Origin: Zeimonas sp003577305
GTDB taxonomy: Bacteria > Pseudomonadota > Gammaproteobacteria > Burkholderiales > Burkholderiaceae_E
Length of the DNA: 64,000 nt
Direction of reading: 5' to 3'
Assembly (NCBI GenBank): GCA_030263385.1
Contig: SZOX01000008.1
Coordinates: 40,416 to 104,415, forward strand
In this document: piece after piece, positions 42,050 through 50,242 of the stretch
How the letters are laid out: each line of letters opens with the position of its first letter
Numbering within the stretch: position 1 is the stretch's first letter
Translations under genes and position numbers: made by a program
The notes under the pieces: model-generated
What the model was told of the DNA's origin: nothing
The model's database searches: none
The model's input: only the letters and a program-made list of their open reading frames with translations

Positions 42050-42211
42050 ATGAGCAAAGCCACGTTCGACTGGGACGTTCGAAAGAACAGTGAGAACATC
42101 GAGAAGCACGGGGTTTCGTTCAACGAGGCTCAACGGGCGTTCGGGGATCCGAAGCGTGTCATTGCCGAGGACACCGCGCATGGCCAAGGCGAGAAGCGCC
42201 GCTCGTGTTGA
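42050..42211 (+). pseudogene. brnT: cassette 20: truncated brnT copy
   Basis: The first 50 codons are almost the same as the cassette 5 toxin (MSKATFDWDVRKNSENIEKH, then GVSFNEAQRAFGDPKRVIAE), but after GEKR the similarity stops abruptly near 42197 and the frame ends at 42209-42211. The homology includes the promoter and operator upstream. No brnA follows; the CPBP protease gene does. The breakpoint points to recombination between cassettes rather than point decay. The remnant lacks the C-terminal active motif and should be inactive. Confidence 0.85.
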
Positions 42212-42238
42212 CCGTGCCGTCGTGGAAAGGATGGGTCC

Positions 42239-43132
42239 TTGACCGATGTGCTGACGCGGGCTAGGGCGTTGGCGCCTGGAGTCGGGTTGCTCGGCTTTCC
42301 GGTCATCTACCTCGGCTGGGCGTACCTGTTCTGGCTCCCGATCTTCATATCCAGCGAGTCGGTGTGGTCCTTCCCTAAGGTCCTGCTGTTCCTTGCAGGG
42401 GGAGCAAGTCCGCTCGTCGCTGGGGTGGTGTTGGCGGGCCTCACGGGTGGCCGGCAGCGCATCCGGAACATGGGCTCGCGCCTCATCGAAGTCCGCCGCA
42501 TCGGTCTGCACTGGCTTGCGGTCGTCCTCCTCTTCTGGCTGGCCTTCGACCTGATCATGGCCGGGGCGGCGTTCGTCTTCGGCGTTACGGATCGCCCACT
42601 GGACATCGCCTGGAACGTGGTGTCGACACCCAGGAGCCTCGCGTTCATGCTGCTGCTCTCGTTCGTCTTCCCTGCGGTCGAGGAGGTCGGGCTTCGCGGC
42701 TACTGGCTCGATGAACTGCAGCAGCGCTTCAGCCCGACGGTCGCCGGCCTCATCAACGGAACCGCATGGGCCGTGTGGCATGCGCCTTTCGTGTGGTTCC
42801 CAGGCTACTACGCGAACACCACGTTCAACCCCGAGTTGTGGTGGTGGCTGCCTTCCATCGTCCTGCACACCCTGCTCATTGTGTGGGTGTACAACGGCAC
42901 GGACCGCAGCATCCTCGCGGCGCTTCTCTTCCACGGCATGATGAATCTCACCGGTGAGTTCCTGGGCCTTGCACCGGAGATCTTCCCGTTCATGCTCATC
43001 GGCAACTTCGTTGCAGCCGCGCTGGTCGTCGCCGGGTCGCGCTCCATGCGGCGGGGTCCCGTGTCGGCGTCTAGCCAGGGCGTCAACCCGGCAACGCCGT
43101 GTGAGGTAGACTTGAACAGGGATCCGGCGTAG
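42239..43132 (+). CDS. cassette 20: CPBP family intramembrane metalloprotease
   Basis: A 297-residue membrane protein with about seven helices. The CPBP/Abi motifs are present: FPAVEEVGLRGYWLDELQQR near 140 (EExxxR) and HAPFVWFPGY near 183, then FHGMMNLTGEF near 235 with the third His. Such proteases act in bacteriocin self-immunity or prenyl-protein-like processing. The start is TTG at 42239, 9 bp after GGAAAGG; no ATG is available in frame nearby. It may be expressed from the brnT-type promoter left in the same cassette. Confidence 0.85.
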   Translation: MTDVLTRARALAPGVGLLGFPVIYLGWAYLFWLPIFISSESVWSFPKVLLFLAGGASPLVAGVVLAGLTGGRQRIRNMGSRLIEVRRIGLHWLAVVLLFWLAFDLIMAGAAFVFGVTDRPLDIAWNVVSTPRSLAFMLLLSFVFPAVEEVGLRGYWLDELQQRFSPTVAGLINGTAWAVWHAPFVWFPGYYANTTFNPELWWWLPSIVLHTLLIVWVYNGTDRSILAALLFHGMMNLTGEFLGLAPEIFPFMLIGNFVAAALVVAGSRSMRRGPVSASSQGVNPATPCEVDLNRDPA

Positions 43133-43163
43133 GCGTTGCGGCGTACGCGCAGGAGGGTTATGC
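43126..43163 (+). repeat. attC: possible degenerate attC20
   Basis: GCGTAGG at the CPBP stop and GTTATGC at 43157-43163, with CGTTGCGGCG and CGCGCAGGAG between. The spacing is very short and the left core is poor; it may be a remnant. Confidence 0.35.
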
Positions 43164-43205
43164 GGCAATTCCGGCCGTCGCCTGAACGAGAGGGGCGGTG
43201 ATTCG

Positions 43206-43433
43206 ATGACGAAGGTTGTAGCGAGCAGAGACCGCGGCAACTCGCCCAGGAAGCGATTTGTCCAGACGTCAGCTGTTTCGATCGAGAACGGCGATGATGC
43301 TGTGTTCTTGCGCTGTGTCGTCGATGACGTGGTGTGGGCCTGTCCGGGTCGCCCGATTGTCGTCGGGTTTGCGAGCGCCAAGGGCGATCGCGTTGCCACT
43401 GTCACGACGTTTCGCTCGGAAGATGCGAGGTGA
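43206..43433 (+). CDS. cassette 21: small hypothetical protein
   Basis: A 75-residue protein, unrecognised: basic N-terminus MTKVVASRDRGNSPRKRFVQ, then beta-like stretches DDAVFLRCVVDDVVWACPGR and VVGFASAKGDRVATVTTF. Preceded by GAGGGGCGGTG, a plausible ribosome site. It lies between a poor attC and an attI-like core, so the cassette boundaries are uncertain. Confidence 0.5.
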   Translation: MTKVVASRDRGNSPRKRFVQTSAVSIENGDDAVFLRCVVDDVVWACPGRPIVVGFASAKGDRVATVTTFRSEDAR

Positions 43434-43454
43434 TTGGAGTCAACGACAGATCGC

Positions 43455-43473
43455 CGCATCAAACACGTTAGCG
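43455..43473 (+). repeat. attI-like core at the cassette 21-22 junction
   Basis: CATCAAACACG|TTAGCGGC: shares AAACACG|TTAG with the attI crossover at 28026 and the junction at 36647. CCGC before and GCGG after form short arms; no attC palindrome is visible. Confidence 0.5.
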
Positions 43474-43494
43474 GCTTGGGAAAAGTCGATTCCA

Positions 43495-43977
43495 ATGCCA
43501 AATGAAAAGAAGCCTGCGGCGGTAGTCGCTACCGAAGTAGCACCTAGAACCAAGCCATCGAACTATCCCGAGCCGTTCGCCTCGCAGATGGCCGGTAGGG
43601 TTAAGCGTCAGCTCGGTGACGTGTTCGGGCTTTCCAACTTCGGCGTAAACCTGACCTGTATGGTTCCGGGCTCCATATCGGCCCTTAGGCATTCGCACTC
43701 CAGGCAGGATGAGTTCATCTATGTCCTCGAAGGCACGCCTACCCTGGTAACCGAGTCCGGGGAGACCCGGCTGAGGCCAGGCATGTGTGCGGGGTTCAAG
43801 GCCGGGGAGGGCGGCGGTCACCAGCTCGCAAACCGTAGTAACGACCTTGTCGTCTATCTCGAGGTCGGTGATCGTGCTGCTGGAGATAGCGTTTACTACC
43901 CGGACGATGACATTGAGGCGTACCTCGAGGGCGGCGCGTGGCGCTTCCGGCACAAGAATGGCGAGCCGTACCAGTAG
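43495..43977 (+). CDS. cassette 22: cupin-domain protein
   Basis: A 160-residue single-domain cupin. Metal motif region: SALRHSHSRQDEFIYVLEGTP near residue 64 (His, His, Glu) and GEGGGHQLANRSNDLVVYLE near 105 (His). The N-terminal region VAPRTKPSNYPEPFASQMAG is typical of a cupin family found near sugar or amino-acid enzymes. A truncated GC-richer copy lies at 46461-46676, outside the array. The gene could be a captured version of that chromosomal family. Confidence 0.88.
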   Translation: MPNEKKPAAVVATEVAPRTKPSNYPEPFASQMAGRVKRQLGDVFGLSNFGVNLTCMVPGSISALRHSHSRQDEFIYVLEGTPTLVTESGETRLRPGMCAGFKAGEGGGHQLANRSNDLVVYLEVGDRAAGDSVYYPDDDIEAYLEGGAWRFRHKNGEPYQ

Positions 43978-44021
43978 CTGGCGTCCATCCGAGCGGTCGC
44001 CGCTCAACTCAAACGTTATGC
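43971..44021 (+). repeat. attC: attC22 (degenerate left half), probable end of the array
   Basis: The right half GCCGCTCAACTCAAAC-GTTATGC (ending 44021) is a typical attC 3' end and GAGCG-GTCGC-CGCTC forms the inner hairpin. The left core near 43972 (CAGTAGC) is poor. No clear further attC sites were seen downstream. Confidence 0.6.
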
Positions 44022-44060
44022 CGTACTGCGCGGACCTGGAAGCGATCGAGGGCGTGTCGG

Positions 44061-44552
44061 ATGGATATTAACCGTAATGCACCTGCTATCGCGTCAGTCG
44101 AGGCGTACGTCGAGGCACCGTTATCTGTGGTGTGGGCGGTGCACACTGACCTCCGCGTGTGGCCGGAATGGAATTCGGATGTGGCTTCGATCACTTTCAG
44201 CGGGCCGCTTTCGCCTGGCACGCAGTTTCGCTGGAAAGCGGGCGGTGTTCCGATCACCTCGACGCTGCAGAAAGTTGATCCCGAGCGGCAGATCGGCTGG
44301 ACGGGGCGAACGCCGCTCGGCATTCACGCTGTGCACACGTGGACCTTCGAGCCGGAAGGTGAGGGTACGCGCGTGCGGACCGAGGAGTCGTTCGATGGAT
44401 TTCTCGTGCGTATCCTCGCCGGACCGATGCGGCGAATGCTGGCTGCATCGTTGGATAGAGGCGTCGCAGCACTGAAGCGCGAAGCGGAGCGGCGCGCTCG
44501 TGAAGGTGCTGCTCCGCGCGTGTCCGCCATCATGCGAAGGTTCGGACGATGA
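44061..44552 (+). CDS. SRPBCC (START/Bet v1-like) family protein
   Basis: A 163-residue protein with the SRPBCC helix-grip pattern: SVEAYVEAPLSVVWAVHTDL near 13, WPEWNSDVASITFSGPLSPG, TQFRWKAGGVPITSTLQKVD, and the final helix (MLAASLDRGVAALKREAERR). These proteins bind hydrophobic ligands in a cavity; the ligand is unknown. Its stop overlaps the DUF302 start by 4 bp. It is the first gene after the last recognisable attC half, and could be a cassette gene or the first chromosomal gene. Confidence 0.85.
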   Translation: MDINRNAPAIASVEAYVEAPLSVVWAVHTDLRVWPEWNSDVASITFSGPLSPGTQFRWKAGGVPITSTLQKVDPERQIGWTGRTPLGIHAVHTWTFEPEGEGTRVRTEESFDGFLVRILAGPMRRMLAASLDRGVAALKREAERRAREGAAPRVSAIMRRFGR

Positions 44553-44956
44553 CTGCAGCATCATCGGACATTCTCGAATTCGGGAGTCCCTTTTCCTTCG
44601 CCGACACCGTCCAGCGCCTGCTGGATGCGCTGGCCGCCAGGAACATCAAGGTGTTTGCGACCATCGACCAGCGGGCCGAAGCCGGCGCGGTCGGCCTTGC
44701 GTTGCCGCCCACGACGCTGGTGTTGTTCGGAAACCCTCGCGCCGGCACGCCGCTGATGATCGCCAATCCGCAGGTAGGGGTCGATCTGCCGCTCAAGCTC
44801 CTGGTCTGCGAGCCTGCGCCTGGCCAGGTTCGGGTATTCCTCGCGTCCGCGGCGGCCATCATTCGTCGCCACGGGCTCTCTCCCCAATTCGCGGAGAACC
44901 TGGCGCCGGCCGAGCGCCTGATCGAGGCCGTGCTGAAAGGGAGCGTCGGCGCTTGA
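44549..44956 (+). CDS. DUF302 domain-containing protein
   Basis: A 135-residue protein of the DUF302 family. Residues 15-100 carry the pattern FADTVQRLLDALAARNIKVF, then IDQRAEAGAVGLALPPTTLV, LFGNPRAGTPLMIANPQVGV and LPLKLLVCEP, which is strongly conserved in DUF302. The biochemical role is unknown. Coupled to the SRPBCC gene by a 4-bp overlap. Confidence 0.88.
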   Translation: MTAASSDILEFGSPFSFADTVQRLLDALAARNIKVFATIDQRAEAGAVGLALPPTTLVLFGNPRAGTPLMIANPQVGVDLPLKLLVCEPAPGQVRVFLASAAAIIRRHGLSPQFAENLAPAERLIEAVLKGSVGA

Positions 44957-44988
44957 GAACCCATTCGACATGCCCTGTTCACTTTCCC

Positions 44989-45327
44989 ATGCGCATTCTG
45001 CTGCCCGGATTGATGGCCGTCGCGACGGCCGTCGGCGCTTGCGTTCATGTTCCGCCGGCGAGCGAGCCCGGTTTCCGGGCCACATACCGATGCGAGAGCG
45101 GTCGTAGAATCCAGGCCTGGTATCCCTCGGATGGTGCAGCGGTCGTGGTGCACGGGGGCCGCACGCTCCGGATGACGCTGGCTGTGTCGGCCAGCGGTGC
45201 GCGCTACGTCGGTGGCGGACTCGAGTGGTGGACCAAGGGTTCGGGGCCCGGATCCCCTGGCACGCTCTTCCGCCACCTGAGTGATGGCACTTCAGGAGAG
45301 GTCGTCGAGCAGTGTGAACAGGAGTAG
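44989..45327 (+). CDS. MliC-like lysozyme-inhibitor lipoprotein
   Basis: A 112-residue lipoprotein. The signal peptide ends LMAVATAVGAC (lipobox Cys near 18). The rest has the MliC core: FRATYRCESGRRIQAWYPSD, then AVVVHGGRTLRMTLAVSASG, ARYVGGGLEWWTKGSG and CEQE at the end, with the paired Cys. MliC proteins inhibit C-type lysozyme in the periplasm or on the surface. The ATG at 44989 is taken for the signal peptide. Confidence 0.8.
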   Translation: MRILLPGLMAVATAVGACVHVPPASEPGFRATYRCESGRRIQAWYPSDGAAVVVHGGRTLRMTLAVSASGARYVGGGLEWWTKGSGPGSPGTLFRHLSDGTSGEVVEQCEQE

Positions 45328-45394
45328 CCCGCAGCCGCCCGGCAGTCCGTGCTGCCCGAGAGCGTGACTCAGCCACGCCGGAAGGAACGCCCCG

Positions 45395-46021
45395 ATGGTC
45401 GAAGTCTCCTGGTTGCTGTTCATCGTCGCTTCGCTCGTCCTCATCGTGACGCCGGGGCAGGACATGATCCTCGTGATGTCGCGCTCCATCGCGCAGGGTT
45501 CGAGAGCCGGCGTCGCGACCGCCGCAGGTGTCAGCGTCGGCCTGCTGGGCCACACGGTGCTGGCTACGCTCGGGCTCGGCGCACTGCTGCGGACTTCCGA
45601 ATGGCTGTTCTTCGCGCTCAAGCTGGCCGGTGCCGCCTATCTCGTGTACCTCGGCGTTCAACTCGTGCGCACCGGCAGTCGCGAACTCGTCGTCGCCGGT
45701 GGCGCGCGCCGGTCGCTTTGGCGACTGTTCTTCGACGGCGCGCTCTCGAATGTCTCGAACCCGAAGATCGCGGTCTTCTACTTCGCGTTCCTGCCCCAGT
45801 TCGTCGAGCCGCGGGCGGCGCACCCGACGTTGTCGGTTTTCGTCCTCGGCCTGGCGTTCGCCGGGCTGACGTTCCTGGTCAAGGGGCCGGTCGGGCTCGG
45901 AGCGGGCGCAGTGTCGGGATGGCTGAGGTCCCGTCCTGGCGCCCTGGCCTGGCTGCATCGCACGAGTGGCGCGGTTCTCATCGGCCTCGGAGCGAGACTC
46001 GCGTTCGAGCGTCGGGCGTGA
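45395..46021 (+). CDS. LysE/RhtB family amino-acid exporter
   Basis: A 208-residue membrane transporter of the LysE superfamily with about six helices. Conserved start LLFIVASLVLIVTPGQDMIL and SRSIAQGSRAGVATAAGVSV near 30, then NPKIAVFYFAFLPQFVEP near 127. Such proteins export homoserine lactone, threonine or other amino acids. The length is normal, unlike the damaged relative at 47650-48138. Confidence 0.9.
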   Translation: MVEVSWLLFIVASLVLIVTPGQDMILVMSRSIAQGSRAGVATAAGVSVGLLGHTVLATLGLGALLRTSEWLFFALKLAGAAYLVYLGVQLVRTGSRELVVAGGARRSLWRLFFDGALSNVSNPKIAVFYFAFLPQFVEPRAAHPTLSVFVLGLAFAGLTFLVKGPVGLGAGAVSGWLRSRPGALAWLHRTSGAVLIGLGARLAFERRA

Positions 46022-46089
46022 TGGCGGCCACCCTCCTCGTCGAACGAACGACCGGGCGCAAGCCGGCGCCTGCCACCGAGCGCTGACCC

Positions 46090-46464
46090 ATGGTCAATCA
46101 CTTCGCCGAACTGCTCGCGCTGAAGATCGACGAGCAACGCGCCGGCTACAGTCGACTCAGCCTCGTCGTCGCCCGGCAGCACCTGAACCCGCACGGCGTG
46201 GCCCACGGCGCGGTGCTCTACGCGCTCGCGGACACCGGGATGGGCACGGCGCTCTATCCGACGCTGGCCGACGGCCAGATCTGCGCGACGATCGAAATCA
46301 AGATCAGCTACTTCAAGCCGGTGTTCGGCGGGCAGCTGGTCTGCACGACCGAACTGCTCAACCGCGGCAAGACCGTGGCGAACCTGGAATCCCGCGTCTA
46401 TCTCGACGACCAGCTCGTTGCTGCCGCGAACGGCAACTATGCGATTTTCAGGACGCAGCCATGA
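46090..46464 (+). CDS. PaaI-type hotdog-fold thioesterase
   Basis: A 124-residue acyl-CoA thioesterase of the PaaI family. The signature HLNPHGVAHGAVLYALADTG (about 36-55), with the HGG-like motif HGV/HGA and Asp in the helix, and the following GMGTALYPTLADGQICATIE are conserved. Later IKISYFKPVFGGQLVCTTEL and GNYAIFRTQP complete the fold. The stop overlaps the next start (ATGA). Confidence 0.9.
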   Translation: MVNHFAELLALKIDEQRAGYSRLSLVVARQHLNPHGVAHGAVLYALADTGMGTALYPTLADGQICATIEIKISYFKPVFGGQLVCTTELLNRGKTVANLESRVYLDDQLVAAANGNYAIFRTQP

Positions 46465-46676
46465 TCGAGGAAAACAGGCCGGTAGCCGTCGTCGCTGCCG
46501 AAGTGGCGCCGAGAACCAGGCCGTCGAACTACCCGGAGCCGTTCGCATCCCGGATGGCCGGCCGGCTGAAGCGCCAGCTCGGCGATGTCTTCTTCGCCGC
46601 GGTCGGCACCGAGCACGTCGCGCACCCGATCGGCGAGGCGAGATTTCTCGTTGTCGAGCGGGCGGGAAGTGCCTGA
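46461..46676 (+). pseudogene. truncated cupin-domain gene
   Basis: A 71-codon frame whose first 43 residues match the cassette 22 cupin (EVAPRTRPSNYPEPFASRMA, then GRLKRQLGDVF). After GDVF the matching ends and the tail (FAAVGTEHVAHPIGEARFLV) is unrelated, so the metal-binding cupin core is missing. The codons are GC-rich like the chromosome. It is coupled to the thioesterase gene by a 4-bp overlap. Probably a 3' deletion remnant. Confidence 0.75.
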
Positions 46677-46714
46677 GCCCGGACGTCGGCGCTCCGTCAA
46701 AGCCGGGCTGCGGT

Positions 46715-47110
46715 CTACTGCCGCGTCATCTGCACCTTCCAGCCGTTGTGCATGGCGCCCTCGAGGTTGTTGTCGTCGACGCGGTTCATGCTGACCGTGA
46801 AGTCGGGGCAGCCGGCGAGCGCCTGCGAACGCATCACGCGGAACACGAGTTTCTCGGGCGCGGCGCTCTTCACGACGATCGGCGCGTCGCGGCCCGCGCA
46901 CGGGTCGCTCCTGGTGCTGGCGACCGTCTTCCAGAGCCCGCCCTGGCCGTTGACGTCGACGGTTCCCTTGATCCCGACGCGCCCGGGTACGTCGAACTGC
47001 ACCGCCCAGGTGCCGTTGTAGGGATTCGCCTCTTGCGCGAGCGCGTGGGCGCCCTGCAACGCAACGGCAGCGAACGCGAACCGCATCAACGAAGCCGTGA
47101 TCCGGCGCAT
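46715..47110 (-). CDS. small exported protein of unknown function
   Basis: A 131-residue protein with a signal peptide (MRFAFAAVALQGAHALAQEA, cleavage near 26). The mature part NPYNGTWAVQFDVPGRVGIK and GTVDVNGQGGLWKTVASTRS reads like a short lipocalin-like or DUF2147-type barrel, with a Cys pair (SDPCAGRDAP, ALAGCPDF). It ends WKVQMTRQ. No firm family; location periplasmic by its signal. Confidence 0.75.
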   Translation of the reverse strand: MRRITASLMRFAFAAVALQGAHALAQEANPYNGTWAVQFDVPGRVGIKGTVDVNGQGGLWKTVASTRSDPCAGRDAPIVVKSAAPEKLVFRVMRSQALAGCPDFTVSMNRVDDNNLEGAMHNGWKVQMTRQ

Positions 47111-47649
47111 GATGTTTTCTCCTCGGGTGGATCGACGCAGCACGCCCCGGTGGCTCTCACCCGTTACGCGCCAACACCTGTTGCCGCGTTGCCGGTGCGC
47201 GCAGGAAGCGTTGTTGTATCCCAATCCGGTGCGGCCGAATACTCCCGCCGTTCCACAGGCAATGCCGTGCTGCAGCACGGCTGCCCGGAGCGCTCCGCGG
47301 CTTCGCTCGATACTGCGCTGCAGCACCCATGGTGCGACCGCGAGGCCGCGAGTGCGGCGCCGGTCGTTCGGAGCGCGCGCGTGGCACAGGCGTCGTGCGC
47401 CAGCAGGCAACGGAAACCGAGGTCGGCTGCGGCGCGCTTCGCATCCGGCCTCGACCGCATGCGTCTCGCGTGGACCGCACAGGGATGCGGGCGGATAGTC
47501 CGCCATGGAGGACCGATCGACGCCATGACTTCCCGGAGCGAGAAAGGCGGAGGCGAGTTCGCCGGCATCAAGCTGTTGCTGTGCGAGAACCCGCTGCCGC
47601 CGCGCGCGGCGCCGCAGCGATAGCGGCCACGCGGCCGCTGCCAGCGCGC
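47111..47649. other. 539-bp region with no supported gene
   Basis: No recognisable gene. It contains a perfect 18-bp palindrome GCCGTGCTGCAGCACGGC at 47264-47281 and, at its right end, a plus-strand frame reading FAGIKLLLCENPLPPRAAPQ before a stop at 47623, which looks like the tail of a lost gene. The rest seems to be degraded coding DNA. Confidence 0.5.
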
Positions 47650-48138
47650 TCAGCCTCGAAGCGGCAACGCGACTCCGATCGCCACGAAGAGGCCTCCACA
47701 GGCCAGGTTGAAGCGGCGGCCGACGCGACGCAGCCACGGACTGATGCGATGCGCCATGCTCGCGATCAGCGTCTCGGTGATCACTTCGGTGGCCGCGAAG
47801 GTTCCGGCCATCACCAGGAACTGCACGAAGAGGCTGCGCGCCGGGTCGATGAATTGCGGCAGGAACGCGGCGAGCGCATCGATGCCGCTCGGGGGCGATC
47901 GCCAGACCACGATGCCGAGCCATGCGAGGTAGGCTCCGCCCACCCACTTCATCACCGTGAGCCAGCCGAGCGAGGCCTGCAGCAGCGCACCGATGCCGAA
48001 CATCGACAGCGCGATCACCGCGACGAAACCCAGCGCGCCGCCGAAGATCGTGTACATGGTCTTGCGCCGGCCGTGCAGCGCACCGTGCGTCAACGCCAGC
48101 AGCCCGTTCTGCCCGCCGGAACCGACTATGATGCTGGC
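47650..48138 (-). pseudogene. damaged LysE-family exporter gene
   Basis: The frame resembles LysE transporters (LLALTHGALHGRRKTMYTIF, VMKWVGGAYLAWLGIVVWRS, FLPQFIDPARSLFVQFLVMA) but two parts are missing. The N-terminus starts abruptly at IIVGSGGQNG without a start codon, lacking the first 20 or so residues. In the middle SPPSGIDALAAFLPQFID joins two blocks that are normally about 40 residues apart. The divergent mazG gene starts just beyond its broken 5' end. It cannot be a functional transporter. Confidence 0.7.
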
Positions 48139-48174
48139 TGTCAGCCCGCCCGCAACCTCGACCTCGCCGCGAAG

Positions 48175-48543
48175 ATGCAAGACCGGACCGAAGCCACCGA
48201 CGCGCTGCGCGAACTCGCGCAGGCGCTGCGCCGCTTCGCCGACGAGCGCGACTGGGATCAGTTCCACGCGCCGAAGAACCTGGCGATGGCCTTGTCGGTC
48301 GAGGCGGCCGAGCTGCTCGAACACTTTCAGTGGCTGGGCGAGGACGAGTCGCGCAGGCTGGCGCCCGACACGCTCGCGAAGGTGGGCGAAGAGATGGCCG
48401 ACGTGCTGCTCTACCTGGTGCGGCTGGCCGACAAGCTCGGCGTCGACCTCGCACAGGCGGCCCGGCGCAAGATGCAGCTCAATGCGCAGAAGTATCCGGT
48501 CGAGCGCGCCCGCGGCACGAGCCGCAAGTACACCGAAATCTAG
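48175..48543 (+). CDS. MazG-like nucleotide pyrophosphohydrolase
   Basis: A 122-residue single-domain all-alpha NTP pyrophosphohydrolase. The metal-binding EExxE-type helices are visible: NLAMALSVEAAELLEHFQWL (about 36-55) and KVGEEMADVLLYLVRLADKL (about 70-89, E-E...D). It resembles the RS21-C6/dCTPase-type subfamily that clears aberrant nucleotides. The C-terminus (QKYPVERARGTSRKYTE) is typical of this subgroup. It ends 4 bp into the convergent PEP-mutase-like gene. Confidence 0.9.
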   Translation: MQDRTEATDALRELAQALRRFADERDWDQFHAPKNLAMALSVEAAELLEHFQWLGEDESRRLAPDTLAKVGEEMADVLLYLVRLADKLGVDLAQAARRKMQLNAQKYPVERARGTSRKYTEI

Positions 48544-49370
48544 CCGCGGAACAGCGCGTTGAGCTCGCTGCCCGGGGTGGCGTTGGCGAAGCCGTCGAAG
48601 CGCCCCTGCTCGACGATCGAGCGGGCGGCGTTCATCAGCCCGGCCCAGGCGGCGCGCGCGAGCGCGCCGCCCACGCTCACGCGCCGTACCCCGAGTGCGG
48701 CGATCTCGCGCATCGTGAGCTGGCTCGCCGCGCCCACCAGCAGGTTCACCGGCTTGGGCGCAACCGCGGCGACGACCGCGGCAATCTGCTCGCGGGTGCG
48801 GATTCCCGGAGCATAGAGGCAGTCGGCGCCGGCATTCGCGTAGGCCTTCAGGCGCGTGATCGTCTCGTCGAGGTCGGGACGGCCGAGGAAAAAGCATTCC
48901 GCGCGCCCGACCAGCAGCACGTCGCCGCCCGCGCGGTCGATCGCCTCGCGCGCCGCGCGCACCCGCGCGACCGCGTCGTCGAGTTCGCGCAGCGGCCGTG
49001 CGGGATCGCCGGTGGAGTCCTCGATCGACAGGCCCGCGATGCCGGTCTGCACCGCCAGCCGCACGCTTTCCGCGACGCCGGCCGGATCGGGCGCAAAGCC
49101 GCTCTCGAAGTCGGCGTTCACCGGCAGATCGGTTGCGGCGACGAGCTCGGCAAGGTGCTCGAGCACCCGCTCGCGCGGCATCGATCCGTCGGCGCGCCCC
49201 TGGCTCCAGGCGAAGCCCGAGCTCGTGGTCGCGAGCGCGCTGAAGCCGAGCTGCTGCAGGTAGAGCGCGCTGCCGATGTCCCAGGGGTTCGGGATGACGA
49301 AGCAGCCCGAGTCGTGCAGCCGGCGGAACGTGCGCCGCTTGTCGTCGACGTTGGGGCGGATTCCGAACAT
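48540..49370 (-). CDS. isocitrate lyase/PEP mutase superfamily protein
   Basis: A 276-residue TIM-barrel enzyme of the PEP-mutase/methylisocitrate-lyase family, acting on C-C or C-P bonds of 2-oxo acids. Conserved blocks: VIPNPWDIGSALYLQQLGFS near 25, ATTSSGFAWSQGRADGSMPR near 46, LPVNADFESGFAPDPAGVAE near 80 (metal Asp), and GIAGLSIEDSTGDPARPL near 110. The usual KKCG catalytic loop is not obvious, so this belongs to the less defined branch. It overlaps mazG end to end by 4 bp. Confidence 0.88.
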   Translation of the reverse strand: MFGIRPNVDDKRRTFRRLHDSGCFVIPNPWDIGSALYLQQLGFSALATTSSGFAWSQGRADGSMPRERVLEHLAELVAATDLPVNADFESGFAPDPAGVAESVRLAVQTGIAGLSIEDSTGDPARPLRELDDAVARVRAAREAIDRAGGDVLLVGRAECFFLGRPDLDETITRLKAYANAGADCLYAPGIRTREQIAAVVAAVAPKPVNLLVGAASQLTMREIAALGVRRVSVGGALARAAWAGLMNAARSIVEQGRFDGFANATPGSELNALFRG

Positions 49371-49373
49371 GGA

Positions 49374-49751
49374 TCAGGCGCGGGCGGCGCGGCGGCCGGC
49401 CCATGCGAAGCCGAGGAACAGCACGAGCCACACCGAGGTGCGCAGGATCATCGCGCGCACGCTCTCGGGCGCGACCGCGCCGCCGCTCGAGTAGAGCCAG
49501 GCGATCGCGGCCAGCACGACCAGGTTGAGCACGAAGATCGCGAGCGCCGCGCGCTTGCCCCGCTGCGCGCTGCGCCACGCGAGAACGCCCGCGGCGATGT
49601 ACGCGAAGCCCATCGCGACGTTGTAGACGAGCAGCGGCTGGTAGACGGGATAGCCCGGGTCGGATCCGGCGAGCACGCGCGTGCCCGTGACGATCGTGAC
49701 GAGACCGAAGAGCAGCGCAACGAGCGCGAGGAGCCGGCAAACGAATCGCAT
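49374..49751 (-). CDS. hypothetical membrane protein (four helices)
   Basis: A 125-residue membrane protein with four hydrophobic segments (about 5-25, 40-60, 70-88 and 100-117). It begins MRFVCRLLALVALLFGLVTI and ends GFAWAGRRAARA. Family not identified, though the pattern is common in small uncharacterised proteins of the region. It lies 3 bp upstream of the PEP-mutase-like gene on the same strand, suggesting co-transcription. Confidence 0.7.
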   Translation of the reverse strand: MRFVCRLLALVALLFGLVTIVTGTRVLAGSDPGYPVYQPLLVYNVAMGFAYIAAGVLAWRSAQRGKRAALAIFVLNLVVLAAIAWLYSSGGAVAPESVRAMILRTSVWLVLFLGFAWAGRRAARA

Positions 49752-49858
49752 CGATCGAATCCGCGGTCGGTGGTCATCGGCCGGAGCGCGCCGGCGCGAT
49801 GCCACGCCGACCGCGACTCCGGGCCATCTGTGCAGCTTCGGCGACGCCGGAGCAGGCG

Positions 49859-50239
49859 TCAACCGAGACCCTGATCGTCACGGTGCCGCCGTCGCAGTCT
49901 CGAGGCCAGCACGGCGGCCGCGACGCCGGGCAATGCGATGGCCGCGAGCACCAGCATGCCCAGCGGCCAGAGATTGCCGATTTCGCCCGCGCTGATCCAC
50001 ATGCCCACGAGCTGCGACTCGAAGAGCACGAGCGCCCAGAGCCCCGGACGCTGCGGGTGCAGGTAGCCCAGCACGGCACAGATCGCGATGGCCACCGGGT
50101 AGGCGACCGTCCAGTAGCCGGGTGCATCCCAGGCTTCGCGCCCGCCGGCAGCGAACGACGTCGCGAGCCAGAGCACGATCCCGGCGGCTGCGGCGATCAC
50201 CACCGGAGGAATCGTCGAGCGCTCGTGGCTCGCGTTCAC
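49859..50239 (-). CDS. hypothetical membrane protein
   Basis: A 126-residue protein with four hydrophobic stretches (VVIAAAAGIVLWLATSFA near 13, WTVAYPVAIAICAVLGYL near 43, GLWALVLFESQLVGMWIS near 66, LGMLVLAAIALPGVAAAVLA near 92) and a basic C-terminal tail SRLRRRHRDDQG. No family assigned. Confidence 0.7.
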   Translation of the reverse strand: MNASHERSTIPPVVIAAAAGIVLWLATSFAAGGREAWDAPGYWTVAYPVAIAICAVLGYLHPQRPGLWALVLFESQLVGMWISAGEIGNLWPLGMLVLAAIALPGVAAAVLASRLRRRHRDDQGLG

Positions 50240-50242
50240 GGC

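Noticed and set aside
46418..47623. 401-codon plus-strand frame spanning the thioesterase end to 47623
   Set aside because: It overlaps better-supported genes on both strands and is low-complexity; only its last 20 codons look like real, probably relict, coding sequence.
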